Notes: generated by a model not told the origin, from the sequence alone. Shown: positions 35,521 to 44,814, counted from the first letter of the stretch. The stretch is DNA of 64,000 nt from Nocardia transvalensis NBRC 15921 (GCF_000308875.1 NZ_BAGL01000085.1:1-64000), one strand, 5' to 3'. A program made the numbers and translations.

Positions 35521-35593
35521 TAGCCCCGACGGGATTTGAACCCGCGCTACCGCCTTGAGAGGGCGGCGTCCTAGGCCGCTAGACGACGGGGCC
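35521..35593 (-). tRNA. tRNA-Glu (anticodon CTC)
   Basis: Seventy-three bases fold as a tRNA: acceptor stem GGCCCCG with CGGGGCT, D-arm region GTCTAGCGGCCTAGGAC, anticodon stem GCCGCC/GGCGGT around CTCTCAA (anticodon CTC) and T-arm GCGGGTTCGAATCCCGT. No CCA is encoded. First acceptor pair is G-U. It lies alone between the glycosyltransferase gene and the catabolic operon. Confidence 0.97.
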
Positions 35594-35736
35594 AGGACAG
35601 AATCTCCGAATCGGAGATCCGCATCGCCTTCGTGAAGAAGGCTTGGCCAGCTTAACGGGACCCGGCCCGCGGACCAAATCGTCCGGCGTTCGGAACCCAC
35701 AGCGCAGGGCGGGGGTTCAGGACCCGCGCAACGCGC
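35594..35736. other. Two hairpins between tRNA-Glu and the catabolic operon
   Basis: ATCTCCGAATCGGAGAT (35602-35618) is a nearly perfect 17 bp palindrome nine bases before the tRNA 5' end, and GCCTTC-GTGAA-GAAGGC (35626-35642) is a second hairpin beside it. They lie downstream of the TetR gene that ends the catabolic operon and upstream of the tRNA, so they may be a transcription end, a processing signal or part of the tRNA promoter region. Confidence 0.4.
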
Positions 35737-36378
35737 TCAGTGGGCGCTGTGGAGAGCAGTGTGCAGGGTGGCGGCCCACTGGTGGACGATCTCCTTGCGG
35801 CGGGTGGAGTCGTCGGTGAGGACGTCGGCGAGGCCGAGGCCGCGGGCCAGGTCGAGGGTGGCCTGGACCAGGTGGTGGGCGACGGGGTCGGAGTCGTCGA
35901 CGCCGAGCGCCTCCACGGCCATGCGATGCGAGACGCGGCCGAAGCGGGCCTCGAGGGGGACGACCCGCTCGCGCAGGACCGGATCGGCGGCCGCGTGCGT
36001 CCACACCTGCAAGGCCGCTTTGAACAGGGGGCTGGTGTAGGACTCCACCAGCCCGGCGACCACCGCCTCCGTACGCCCGGCGCCCTCGGCGACCCCGGCC
36101 ACGGCCAGCGCCTCGGCCTTCGCCTGCGACATCCGGGTGTCGAACATGTACTCGAGCGCGGCCGTGATCAGATCCTCGCGGGTCGGGAAGTGGTGCTGCG
36201 CCGCGCCGCGCGACACCCCGGCCCGCTCGGCGACGACCGCCACGGTGGCCGCGGCCCAGCCCAGTTCGGCCAGGCAGTCGATGGTCGCCTCGAGCAGCCG
36301 CTGCCGGGTGGCCCGGCTGCGGTCCTGCTTGGGTTCGTGCGGTTTCGGTTCGTGGATTGCAGCCATGATTCCGCTCAT
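35737..36378 (-). CDS. TetR-family regulator of the acyl-CoA carboxylase operon, 213 aa
   Basis: DNA-binding domain: DRSRATRQRLLEATIDCLAE, then VAVVAERAGVSRGAAQHHFPTREDL with the classic helix-turn-helix and HHFPTRE ending. The C-terminal domain is a TetR ligand domain. It is the last gene of the operon: the ATG 36378 overlaps the hydratase stop (ATGA); ATG 36366 is an alternative. Being co-transcribed with the genes it probably represses gives feedback control; the acyl-CoA intermediate is a likely inducer. In Pseudomonas the analogous acyclic-terpene operon also has a TetR repressor (AtuR). Confidence 0.87.
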   Translation of the reverse strand: MSGIMAAIHEPKPHEPKQDRSRATRQRLLEATIDCLAELGWAAATVAVVAERAGVSRGAAQHHFPTREDLITAALEYMFDTRMSQAKAEALAVAGVAEGAGRTEAVVAGLVESYTSPLFKAALQVWTHAAADPVLRERVVPLEARFGRVSHRMAVEALGVDDSDPVAHHLVQATLDLARGLGLADVLTDDSTRRKEIVHQWAATLHTALHSAH

Positions 36379-37163
36379 TCTGCCCAGCTGGGTGGGCGGC
36401 GCTGGAAGAAGGCCGTCATCCCCTCGACGACCTCGGGGGTGCCGAAGTAGCTCGCGGACCGTTTCGCCAGCTCCTCGGCCCCACGATCGAATTCGGCCAG
36501 CAGCGCCGCATTGACCAGCCGCTTGCTCTCGGCCAAGCCCTGCGGCGACCCCTGGCGCAACTCGCCGCGCAGCCGGGCCACCTCGGCCGCCGGATCGTCG
36601 GCGGCGAGGGTGATCAACCCGACCCGCTCCGCCTCGGCCGCGTCGAACTTCTCCCCGGTCTGGAAGTAGCGCGCGGCCGCGCGGGGGCTCATGCGCGGCA
36701 GCAGCGTGAGCGAGATCATGAACGGCGCCAACCCGATTCGCGCCTCGGTGAGCGCGAAACTGCTGTCGCGCCCGGCCACCGCGATATCGCAGGCCGCGAG
36801 GATGCCCATACCGCCCGCGCGCACATTGCCGTTCACCTGCGCCACAACAGGTTTGGGCGCGACCAGGATCGTGCGCAGCACATCGATCATCCACCGCGTG
36901 CGCAGATCCGCGGCGGCCGCGGGATCGGCGTCGAGTGCCTCCTTCAGATCCGCGCCGGCGCAGAAGGTGTTGCCGGAGTGGGTGAGAACGATCCCGCGCA
37001 CCTCCTCGTCGTCTCCGGCCCGCCGCAACCCGGCCAGCAGTTCCTGCACCAACCGGGACGACAGTGCGTTGCGGTTGTGCGGGGAATCCAGTGTGAGAAC
37101 GGCGAATCCGTCCTCCACGTCGTAGCGCACGAAGGGGGATTCGGTGTCCGGTGTGCCGCTCAT
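36375..37163 (-). CDS. echA7: Enoyl-CoA hydratase/isomerase family protein, 262 aa
   Basis: Crotonase fold. The oxyanion-hole blocks are HSGNTFCAGADLKEAL and AQVNGNVRAGGMGILAACDIAVA; the catalytic-glutamate region reads DSSFALTEARIGLAPF. Adds water to the carboxylated enoyl-CoA made by the upstream carboxylase (by analogy with methylglutaconyl- or isohexenylglutaconyl-CoA hydratases). It follows the acyl-CoA dehydrogenase by 16 bp. The symbol is by matching position in Rv0971c-Rv0976c of M. tuberculosis and should be taken as a homologue assignment. Confidence 0.85.
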   Translation of the reverse strand: MSGTPDTESPFVRYDVEDGFAVLTLDSPHNRNALSSRLVQELLAGLRRAGDDEEVRGIVLTHSGNTFCAGADLKEALDADPAAAADLRTRWMIDVLRTILVAPKPVVAQVNGNVRAGGMGILAACDIAVAGRDSSFALTEARIGLAPFMISLTLLPRMSPRAAARYFQTGEKFDAAEAERVGLITLAADDPAAEVARLRGELRQGSPQGLAESKRLVNAALLAEFDRGAEELAKRSASYFGTPEVVEGMTAFFQRRPPSWAE

Positions 37164-37179
37164 CGTCGTCCCTCGCTCG

Positions 37180-38340
37180 TCAGTAGGACTTCGGCAGGCC
37201 CAGGGAGTGCTGGGCCACGAAGTTCAGGACCATTTCCCGGCTCACCGGCGCGACCCGGCCGATGCGCGCGGCGGCCAGCATGCCCGCCAGCCCGACATCG
37301 CGGGTGAGCCCCGACCCGCCGTGGGTCTGGATGGACTGGTCCAGCGCCTTGATGCTGGCCTCGGCCGCGGAGTACTTGGCCATATTCGCCGCCTCGGCCG
37401 CGCCGAAGTCGTCGCCCGAGTCGTAGAGTACGGCGGCCTTCTGCATCATCAGCTTGGCCAGCTCGAGTTCGATCTTCACCTGCGCCAGCGGATGCGAAAT
37501 GCCTTGGTGCGCACCGATCGGCGTCTTCCACACCTGCCGTTCCCTGGCGTACTCGACGGCGCGATCGATGGCGTAGCGGCCCATGCCGACCGCCATCGCG
37601 GCGCCCATGATCCGCTCCGGATTGAGTCCGGCGAACAGCTGCGCCAGCGCGGCGTCCTCCTGTCCCACGAGGGCGTCGGCGGGCAGGCGCACATCGTCGA
37701 GGAACAGCGTGAACTGGCTGTCGGGCTCGATGATGTCCATCTCCTGCCGGGTCTTCTCGAAACCCGGGGCGTCGGTGGGGACGATGAACAGCGCCGGCTT
37801 CAGCTTGCCGGTCTTGGCGTCCTCGGTGCGCGACACGATGAGCACCGCCTCGGCCTGGTCCACACCCGAGATGAAGATCTTGCGGCCGTTGAGGATCCAG
37901 TCGCCGCCGTCGCGGCGCGCGGTGGTGGTGATGTGGTGGGAGTTGGAGCCGGCATCGGGTTCGGTGATGCCGAACACCATCTTCGCCGAGCCGTCGGCGA
38001 GCCGGGGCAGCCAGTGCCGCTTCTGCTCGTCGGTGCCGTATTTGGTGATGATGGTGCCGCAGATGGCCGGGGAGACCACCATCAGCAGCAGCCCCGCGCC
38101 CTGGGCGGCCAGCTCCTCCATGACCAGCGCCAGCTCGTAGATGCCCGCGCCGCCGCCGTCGTACTCCGCGGGCAGGTTCACGCCCAGGAAGCCGAGTTGC
38201 CCTGCCTCGTCCCACAATTCGGTCAGCGGCTCGTTGGCGCGCGCCTTGGCGGAGACGTAGTCGCGGAAGTTGTACTTCGCGGCGAGCTGGGCGACCGCGG
38301 CCCGCAGCTGCTTCTGCTCGTCGGTTTCGATGAAGCTCAT
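37180..38340 (-). CDS. fadE12: Acyl-CoA dehydrogenase (FadE12-type), 386 aa
   Basis: Standard-length acyl-CoA dehydrogenase with all three domains: MVFGITEPDAGSNSHHITTT flavin loop (about 125-145), DWILNGRKIFISGVDQAEAV, GMGRYAIDRAVEYARERQVW and the C-terminal IQTHGGSGLTRDVGLAG. It oxidises an acyl-CoA of unknown chain. Three bases separate its start from the biotin carboxylase stop. Symbol assigned from the equivalent position of Rv0972c. Presence of two different dehydrogenases in one operon suggests two oxidation steps on a branched substrate. Confidence 0.87.
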   Translation of the reverse strand: MSFIETDEQKQLRAAVAQLAAKYNFRDYVSAKARANEPLTELWDEAGQLGFLGVNLPAEYDGGGAGIYELALVMEELAAQGAGLLLMVVSPAICGTIITKYGTDEQKRHWLPRLADGSAKMVFGITEPDAGSNSHHITTTARRDGGDWILNGRKIFISGVDQAEAVLIVSRTEDAKTGKLKPALFIVPTDAPGFEKTRQEMDIIEPDSQFTLFLDDVRLPADALVGQEDAALAQLFAGLNPERIMGAAMAVGMGRYAIDRAVEYARERQVWKTPIGAHQGISHPLAQVKIELELAKLMMQKAAVLYDSGDDFGAAEAANMAKYSAAEASIKALDQSIQTHGGSGLTRDVGLAGMLAAARIGRVAPVSREMVLNFVAQHSLGLPKSY

Positions 38341-38343
38341 GCC

Positions 38344-40350
38344 CTACTCCTGGGTCTCGGTGGTCTCTTCGGGGTGCACGACGGCCAGGATCGCGCCGAC
38401 GTCGACCTGTTGTCCCGCAATCACATTCAGTTCGGCGAGGACGCCGTCGGCCGGGGCGGTGATGGTGTGCTCCATCTTCATCGCCTCCAGCCACAGGATC
38501 GGCTGGCCCTTCGTCACCCGGCTGCCGGCCTCGGCGCCGAGCCGGATCACCGAGCCGGGCATGGGGGCCAGCAGCGAACCCTCGGCGATGTGCTCGGCGG
38601 GGTCCTCGAAGCGCGGCAACCGGCGCACGGCCACGGGGCCCAGCGGCGAGTCGACGCAGACCAGCGCGCCGTACCGGGACACCTCGAACCGCCGCCGGAC
38701 CGTGCGGCCGTCCGGGCCGGGCACCAGCAGGGTGACGAATTCCGGTGTGGCCTCGATCAATTCGAGTCCGTCCTGGCCCTCGACCTCGAGTCCCGAGCGG
38801 GTGCGGCGGTAGCGCACCTCCTGCGTCCCGCTGACCCGGCTCTCGTACGACTTGGACTGCGGCTGCGACGGCAGGTTGCGCCAGCCGCCCGGCATGCCTC
38901 GCCCGACCCGCGCGGCGGCCCGGTTGGCGGCCGCGTCGGCCAGCGCCGCGGCGACGACCGTCACCTGCTCGCCGTGCTCGGAGGTCAGGGGCGCGGAGAG
39001 GGTGTCGAGCCCGTGCGTCGCGAAGAACGCGGTATCGGTGTCCCCGGCCAGGAAGGCCGGATGCACGAGCACCCGGACCAGCAGGTCGCGGTTGGTGACC
39101 AGGCCGTGAATCCGGGCCCGCTGCAACGCCGTCGCCAGCAGGTGCGCGGCCTCCTCGCGGGTGTCGGCGAAGGAGATCACCTTGGCCAGCATCGGGTCGT
39201 AGTGCACGCCGACCACGGAACCGTCGACCACGCCGGAGTCGAGGCGCACGCCGGGCTCGCGCAGGACGGCGAATTCGGTCACCGGGACGGAGCTGCCGAG
39301 GTCGATGCGGTGCACGGTCCCGCTCTGCGGCTGCCACTCCTGCGCCGGATCCTCGGCGTACAGCCGGACCTCGATCGAGTGCCCCCGCATCGGCGGCGGG
39401 TCGGCGGGCAGCCGGTGCCCCTGCGCGACCTGGAGTTGCGAGCGGACCAGGTCCAGCCCGGTGGTGTTCTCGGTCACCGGGTGTTCGACCTGGAGTCGGG
39501 TGTTCATCTCGAGGAAGAAGAAGTCGCCCGCCTCGTCGGCGAGGAATTCGACGGTGCCCGCGCCCTCGTAGCCGATGGCCTCGGTCGCGAGCCGGGCGGC
39601 GTGGAAGAGCCTGTCCCGCATGCCGTCCACGCGCTCCACCAGTGGTGACGGCGCCTCCTCCACCACCTTCTGATGCCTGCGCTGGATGGAGCACTCGCGC
39701 TCGCCGACCGCCCACACGGTGCCGTGCGTATCGGCCATCACCTGCACCTCGATGTGCCGGCCGGTCTCGAGGTAGCGCTCGCAGAAGACCGTCGGATCGC
39801 CGAATGCCGACTCCGCCTCGCGCCGTGCGGCTTCCAACTGATCGGGCAGTTCGTCCAGCGCGCGCACCACGCGCATACCGCGCCCACCGCCGCCGGCGGA
39901 CGCCTTGATGAGCACCGGCAGCAGCTCCGCGGTGACCTCCGACGGGTTCAGCTCCGCCAGCACCGGAACGCCGGCGGCGTCCATCATCTTCTTGGACTCC
40001 ACCTTCGAGCCCATCTGCTCGATGGCGGCGACCGGCGGGCCGATCCAGACCAGCCCGGCGTCGATCACGGCCCGCGCGAAATCGGCGTTCTCGGAAAGGA
40101 ATCCGTAGCCGGGATGGATCGCGTCCGCGCCGGCGGTCCGTGCCGCCTCGATGATCAGGTCGCCGCGCAGGTAGGTCTCGCCGGGGGTATTGCCCGGCAG
40201 GCGGATCGCCGCGTCGGCCTCCAGCACGTGCGGGGCCCGCTCGTCGGCGTCGGAGTACACGGCGACGGTGCCGATGCCCATGCGTCGGCAGGTGGCGAAG
40301 ACGCGGCGGGCGATCTCGCCGCGGTTGGCGACCAGGACAGTCGTGAGCAT
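38344..40350 (-). CDS. accA2: Acyl-CoA carboxylase alpha subunit (biotin carboxylase + BCCP), 668 aa
   Basis: Carboxylates biotin with ATP and bicarbonate. Biotin carboxylase domain: VLVANRGEIARRVFATCRRM, ATP-grasp loop KASAGGGGRGMRVVRAL, ERYLETGRHIEVQVMADTHG, FLEMNTRLQVEHPVTE. C-terminal biotinyl domain: LEAMKMEHTITAPADG with biotin-accepting Lys625. The GTG 40362 overlaps the stop of the beta-subunit gene, but ATG 40350 has GAGGG at six bases and starts the family sequence, so it is chosen. Partner of the beta subunit encoded upstream; position matches Rv0973c. Confidence 0.92.
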   Translation of the reverse strand: MLTTVLVANRGEIARRVFATCRRMGIGTVAVYSDADERAPHVLEADAAIRLPGNTPGETYLRGDLIIEAARTAGADAIHPGYGFLSENADFARAVIDAGLVWIGPPVAAIEQMGSKVESKKMMDAAGVPVLAELNPSEVTAELLPVLIKASAGGGGRGMRVVRALDELPDQLEAARREAESAFGDPTVFCERYLETGRHIEVQVMADTHGTVWAVGERECSIQRRHQKVVEEAPSPLVERVDGMRDRLFHAARLATEAIGYEGAGTVEFLADEAGDFFFLEMNTRLQVEHPVTENTTGLDLVRSQLQVAQGHRLPADPPPMRGHSIEVRLYAEDPAQEWQPQSGTVHRIDLGSSVPVTEFAVLREPGVRLDSGVVDGSVVGVHYDPMLAKVISFADTREEAAHLLATALQRARIHGLVTNRDLLVRVLVHPAFLAGDTDTAFFATHGLDTLSAPLTSEHGEQVTVVAAALADAAANRAAARVGRGMPGGWRNLPSQPQSKSYESRVSGTQEVRYRRTRSGLEVEGQDGLELIEATPEFVTLLVPGPDGRTVRRRFEVSRYGALVCVDSPLGPVAVRRLPRFEDPAEHIAEGSLLAPMPGSVIRLGAEAGSRVTKGQPILWLEAMKMEHTITAPADGVLAELNVIAGQQVDVGAILAVVHPEETTETQE

Positions 40351-40358
40351 GTCCGCCC

Positions 40359-41957
40359 TCACATTCGGAAGACGCCGAAGCCGTCGGCGCCCTTGATCGG
40401 GGCACTGTGGATGGCGGACAACGCCATTCCCAGTACCGTGCGGGTGTCGCGGGGGTCGATGACGCCGTCGTCGTAGAGGCGGCCGGACATGAACATCGGC
40501 AGCGACTCGGCCTCGATCTGCGCCTCGATCATGGCGCGCATACCCGCGTCGGCCTGCTCGTCGAACGGCTGTCCCTTGGCCTCGGCGGACGCCCGGCTGA
40601 CGATCGAGATCACGCCCGCCAGCTGGGCGCCGCCCATCACCGCGGATTTCGCACTGGGCCAGGCGAAGACGAAGCGCGGATCATAGGCGCGGCCGCACAT
40701 GCCGTAGTGCCCGGCACCGTAGGAGGCGCCCATGAGCACCGAGATGTGCGGCACCTTCGAATTGGAGACGGCATTGATCATCATCGCGCCGTGCTTGATG
40801 ATGCCCTTCTGCTCGTACTCCTTGCCGACCATGTACCCGGTCGTGTTGTGCAGGAACAACAGTGGCGTATTCGACTGGTTGGCCAGTTGGATGAACTGGG
40901 TGGCCTTCTGCGACTCCTCGGAGAACAGCACGCCCCGCGCGTTGGCGAGGATGCCGACCGGATAGCCGTGCAGCTCCGCCCATCCCGTGACGAGGCTGGA
41001 GCCGTAGAGCGGTTTGAACTCGTCGAAATCGGAGCCGTCGACGACGCGGGCGATCACCTCGCGCGGGTCGAAGGGCACCTTCAGATCCGTCGGCACGATG
41101 CCGAGCAGTTCCTCCTGGTCGTACAGCGGCTCGATGACCTCGGTGCGCGGCGCCGGGCCCTGCTTCTTCCAGTTCAACCGGCGCACGATGGACCGGCCCA
41201 GGCGGATGGCGTCCTGTTCGTCGGCGGCCAGGTAGTCGGCCAGACCCGAGACGCGCGCGTGCATTTCGGCACCGCCGAGGGATTCGTCGTCGGACTCCTC
41301 GCCGGTGGCCATCTTCACCAGCGGCGGGCCGCCGAGGAATACCTTGGAGCGTTCCTTGATCATGACCGTGTAGTCGGACATGCCCGGGATGTACGCGCCG
41401 CCCGCGGTGGAATTGCCGAAAACCAGTGCGATGGTGGGTATTCCGGCCGCGGATGCCTGGGTGAGGTCGCGGAACATGCGGCCGCCGGGGACGAAGACCT
41501 CTTTCTGCGTGGGCAGATCGGCCCCGCCGGACTCCACCAGGCCGATGACCGGCAGGCGGTTCTGCATGACGATATCGTTCATGCGCAGGTTCTTGCGCAG
41601 CGTCCACGGATTCGAGGTGCCGCCGCGCACCGTCGGATCGGGCGCGACGATCATGCATTCGACGCCCTCGACGATGCCGATTCCGGCGATCAGGCTCGCG
41701 CCCACATGGAAGTCGCTGCCCCACGCGGCCAGCGGGCACAGCTCGAGGAACGGCGAATCCTCGTCGACGAGCAGTTCGATGCGCTCGCGCGCGGTCAGCT
41801 TGCCGCGCTTGCGATGCCGGGCCAGCTTGTCCGGGCCGCCCCCGTCGATCGCCTTGGCGAATTCGCCCTCGATCTCGGTGAGCTTGTCCCGCATCGCCTC
41901 GGCCGCGGCCCGATAGTCCTCGGACCGGGCGTCGATGCCGGTACGCAAAGTTGTCAT
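40359..41957 (-). CDS. accD2: Acyl-CoA carboxylase beta subunit (carboxyltransferase), 532 aa
   Basis: Moves CO2 from biotin to the acyl-CoA. Two crotonase-like halves: N-terminal KLTARERIELLVDEDSPFLE and VVGLVESGGADLPTQ-type acyl-CoA site (PVIGLVESGGADLP), C-terminal MVGKEYEQKGIIKHGAMMIN and GASYGAGHYGMCGRAYDPRF. The sequence GSPFLELCPLAAWG-type and the 532-residue length are those of methylcrotonyl/geranyl-CoA carboxylase beta subunits rather than the propionyl-CoA type. ATG 41957 overlaps the fadE13 stop. Equivalent to Rv0974c. Confidence 0.92.
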   Translation of the reverse strand: MTTLRTGIDARSEDYRAAAEAMRDKLTEIEGEFAKAIDGGGPDKLARHRKRGKLTARERIELLVDEDSPFLELCPLAAWGSDFHVGASLIAGIGIVEGVECMIVAPDPTVRGGTSNPWTLRKNLRMNDIVMQNRLPVIGLVESGGADLPTQKEVFVPGGRMFRDLTQASAAGIPTIALVFGNSTAGGAYIPGMSDYTVMIKERSKVFLGGPPLVKMATGEESDDESLGGAEMHARVSGLADYLAADEQDAIRLGRSIVRRLNWKKQGPAPRTEVIEPLYDQEELLGIVPTDLKVPFDPREVIARVVDGSDFDEFKPLYGSSLVTGWAELHGYPVGILANARGVLFSEESQKATQFIQLANQSNTPLLFLHNTTGYMVGKEYEQKGIIKHGAMMINAVSNSKVPHISVLMGASYGAGHYGMCGRAYDPRFVFAWPSAKSAVMGGAQLAGVISIVSRASAEAKGQPFDEQADAGMRAMIEAQIEAESLPMFMSGRLYDDGVIDPRDTRTVLGMALSAIHSAPIKGADGFGVFRM

Positions 41958-43102
41958 GACTGGAACCCCAATCGTTTTGCCGCCAGCGCGGTCAGGATCT
42001 CCGTGGTGCCGCCGCCGATGCCGAGGATGCGGATGTCCCGGTACTGCCGCTCGACCTCGGATTCGCGCATGTACCCCAGTCCGCCGAACAGCTGGACCGA
42101 TTGCGTGGCAACCCATTCCGCGGCCTCGACCGCGGTGTTCTTGGCGAAGCACACTTCGGCGATCAGATCGGTCTCGCCCTCGGCGGCACGCTCGGCGACC
42201 CTGCGGGTGTAGACGCGGGCGACATCGATGCGGCGGGCCATCTCGGCGAGCGTGTTCTGCACGGATTGGCGGCTGATGAGCGGACGCCCGAAAGTCTCGC
42301 GGTCGCGGCACCATTGCAGCGTCAGGTCCAGGCAGCGCTGCGCTTGCGCGTAGGCCTGCACCGCGAGGCCCACCCGCTCACTCACGAAAGCCGCTGCGAT
42401 CTGGGCGAATCCGCTGTTCTCCGGCCCGACCAGATTCTCGACCGGCACCCGCGCGTCGACATACGACAGTTCCGCAGTGTCCGAGGCGAGCCAGCCCATC
42501 TTCTCCAGCTTGCGGCTGACCGTAAACCCGGGCGTGCCCTTCTCCACCGCCAGCAGCGAGACGCCCGACGCGCCCGGACCGCCCGTGCGCACGGCGGTGA
42601 CCACGTAATCGGCGCGAGTGCCGGAGGTGATGTAGGTCTTGGCCCCGTTGACGATGAAATGGTCACCGTCGCGCACCGCGCTGGTGGTGAGGTGCCCGAC
42701 ATCGGACCCGCCGCCCGGCTCGGTGATGCCCAGCGAGCCGATCTTCTCCCCCGCCAGCGTGGGCTTCGCCCAGCGCTCGATGTGGTCGGCGTTCCCGGAC
42801 GCGATGATGTGCGGCACCGCGATTCCGCAGGTGAACAGCGAGGCGAACACCCCGCCCGACGCGCCGGCCTGGTGGAACTCCTCGCACACGAGGGCCGCGT
42901 CGATACCGTCGCCGCCCGCGCCGCCGACGGCCTCGGGGAACTGGATCCCCAGCAGGCCCAGGGCGCCCGCCTTCTTGTGCAGCTCGCGCGGAATCTCGCC
43001 CGCGCGCTCCCAGTCGTCCAGCTGCGGCAGGATCTCACGTTCGACGAAACCTTGCACGGTGGAACGCAATTCGCGGCGTTCCGGGGTCTCCCACACATTC
43101 AT
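41954..43102 (-). CDS. fadE13: Acyl-CoA dehydrogenase (FadE13-type), 382 aa
   Basis: Second dehydrogenase of the operon. Blocks: SLGITEPGGGSDVGHLTTSA, HFIVNGAKTYITSGTRADYV, SERVGLAVQAYAQAQRCLDL, RETFGRPLISRQSVQNTLAEM and LFGGLGYMRESEVERQYRDIR. ERQYRDIRILGIGGGTTEI is the flavin/C-terminal signature. Both ends overlap neighbours by ATGA, so it is coupled to AtuA upstream and accD2 downstream. Equivalent to Rv0975c. Substrate probably a branched or terpenoid acyl-CoA. Confidence 0.9.
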   Translation of the reverse strand: MNVWETPERRELRSTVQGFVEREILPQLDDWERAGEIPRELHKKAGALGLLGIQFPEAVGGAGGDGIDAALVCEEFHQAGASGGVFASLFTCGIAVPHIIASGNADHIERWAKPTLAGEKIGSLGITEPGGGSDVGHLTTSAVRDGDHFIVNGAKTYITSGTRADYVVTAVRTGGPGASGVSLLAVEKGTPGFTVSRKLEKMGWLASDTAELSYVDARVPVENLVGPENSGFAQIAAAFVSERVGLAVQAYAQAQRCLDLTLQWCRDRETFGRPLISRQSVQNTLAEMARRIDVARVYTRRVAERAAEGETDLIAEVCFAKNTAVEAAEWVATQSVQLFGGLGYMRESEVERQYRDIRILGIGGGTTEILTALAAKRLGFQS

Positions 43103-44814
43103 GACAGCAACTCCACGGGAATATCGATGTGCCGGGACCGCAGCCATTCGCCGAGTCCCTTGGCCTGCGGGTCGAAGCGGGCCTGGTAGGCCACGCCCTG
43201 GCCGAGGATGCCCTCGACGACGAAGTTCAGCGCCCGGAGATTGGGCAGGACATGGCGGGTGACCGGCAGTTTCGCGGTCTCCGGCAGCAGCAGCCGCAGC
43301 TCGTCCACGGTCAGCGCGTGCACCAGCCAGCGCCACTGCGCGTCGGTGCGCACCCACACGCCGATATTGGCGTTGCCGCCCTTGTCGCCGCTGCGAGCCA
43401 GCGCGATCGTGCCGAGCGGTACCCGGCGGGTCTCGCTGTGCGGCAACGGTTCCGGGAGTTCGGGTGCGGTGACCTCTTCCAGTTCCGATGTCTGTGCGGC
43501 CGAGTCGATTTCGACACGGTGGCCGTCCGGCAGGACCGCGGTGTGCCGCACCTCCGCGGCGTCGACGTAACCGGGCGTGAAGACCCCGTAGGGCGCACCG
43601 TTGCCGGGCGGTGCGGTCAGGGTGAATCCCGGATAGCTCGCGAGCGCCAATTCGACGGCGACACTGGAGAATCCGCGACCGACCTTGTCGGGGTCCGGAT
43701 CGCGGACCACGCACCGCAGCAGCGCGCTGGCCTGCTCCTCGGTGTCGGCGTCGGGCCGGTCGGTCCGGGTCAGGGACCACTCCAGTTCGGCCGGGCGCAC
43801 CTTCAGCCACCGCTCCAGCTGCCGTTGCGCCAGTGCGGCTTTGGCTTCGATATCCAGGCCAGTGACGACGAAGGTCATCTCGTTGCGGAAGCCGCCGAGG
43901 GTGTTGAGCGACACCTTCAGGCGCGGGGGCGGGGCCTCGCCGGTCACGCCCTCCACGAGGACGCGGTCGGGCCCCGCGTCGGCGAGCCGGATGCTGTCCA
44001 GCCGCGCCGTCGCATCCGGGCCCGCGTACCGCGCGCTCTGGATCTCGTACATGAGCTGCGCCTCGACGGTGTCGGTGGTGACCGCGCCGCCGGTGTTCTC
44101 GTGCTTGGTGATGACGCTGCTGCCGTCGCGGCGGACCTCGGCGATCGGGAATCCGGGCCGGTCCAGGTCGGCGATCTCGGTGAAGAACGAGAAGTTGCCG
44201 CCCGTGGCCTGAGTGCCGCACTCGATGATGTGACCGGCCACCACCGCGCCCGCGAGCGCGTCGAAATCGTCTCGGGCCCAGCCGAAGTGGGCCACCGCGG
44301 GGCCGACCGCCAGGGACGCGTCGGTGACCCGGCCGGTCACCACCACATCCGCACCCGCGGTCAGGCATTCCGCGATACCCCACGCGCCGAGGTAGGCATT
44401 GGCGGTCAGCGGTGATCCCAGGCCCAGGTCGGCCGCCCGCGGAAGCAGGTCGTCACCCTCGACGTGCGCGACTCGCGCCTGCACACCGAGCTTCTCCGCC
44501 ACCTCGCGAATCCGCTGCGCCAGGCCCGCCGGATTCAGCCCGCCCGCGTTGGCGACGATCCGCACACCGCTCTCCAGCGCCAGCCCCAGACAATCCTCCA
44601 GTTGGCGCACAAAGGTTTTGGCGTAACCCAACCCCGGATCCTTCATCCGGTCGCGCCCCAGGATCAGCATGGTGAGCTCGGCGAGATAGTCCCCGGTGAG
44701 CACATCCAGCCGCCCGCCCTCGAGCATCTCCCGCATCGCACTCAGCCGGTCTCCGTAGAACCCCGAACAGTTGCCGATCCGGATGACCTCCGGATCGGCG
44801 CCCAGCCTGCTCAT
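43099..44814 (-). CDS. AtuA-family (DUF1446) protein, 571 aa
   Basis: N-terminal DUF1446 domain: VIRIGNCSGFYGDRLSAMREML, LDVLTGDYLAELTMLILGRD, VANAGGLNPAGLAQRIREVA, ADVVVTGRVTDASLAVGPAV. C-terminal AtuA domain: LGTIALARSGDKGGNANIGVW. In Pseudomonas AtuA is required for growth on citronellol and geraniol, but its reaction is not settled. First gene of the operon; AGGAGG lies nine bases before ATG 44814. Equivalent to Rv0976c. Its presence is the best reason to suspect an isoprenoid-type substrate for the whole operon. Confidence 0.9.
   Translation of the reverse strand: MSRLGADPEVIRIGNCSGFYGDRLSAMREMLEGGRLDVLTGDYLAELTMLILGRDRMKDPGLGYAKTFVRQLEDCLGLALESGVRIVANAGGLNPAGLAQRIREVAEKLGVQARVAHVEGDDLLPRAADLGLGSPLTANAYLGAWGIAECLTAGADVVVTGRVTDASLAVGPAVAHFGWARDDFDALAGAVVAGHIIECGTQATGGNFSFFTEIADLDRPGFPIAEVRRDGSSVITKHENTGGAVTTDTVEAQLMYEIQSARYAGPDATARLDSIRLADAGPDRVLVEGVTGEAPPPRLKVSLNTLGGFRNEMTFVVTGLDIEAKAALAQRQLERWLKVRPAELEWSLTRTDRPDADTEEQASALLRCVVRDPDPDKVGRGFSSVAVELALASYPGFTLTAPPGNGAPYGVFTPGYVDAAEVRHTAVLPDGHRVEIDSAAQTSELEEVTAPELPEPLPHSETRRVPLGTIALARSGDKGGNANIGVWVRTDAQWRWLVHALTVDELRLLLPETAKLPVTRHVLPNLRALNFVVEGILGQGVAYQARFDPQAKGLGEWLRSRHIDIPVELLS

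Noticed and set aside
35602..35642. Phage attachment site at tRNA-Glu
   Set aside because: Hairpins lie at the 5' side of the tRNA and there is no integrase nor duplicate of the tRNA 3' end in the window.
37144..42212. Long plus-strand open frames opposite the catabolic operon
   Set aside because: Composition (many Arg, Gly, His, Gln, Asp) is that of antisense frames; the minus-strand proteins have complete motifs and overlapping starts and stops.
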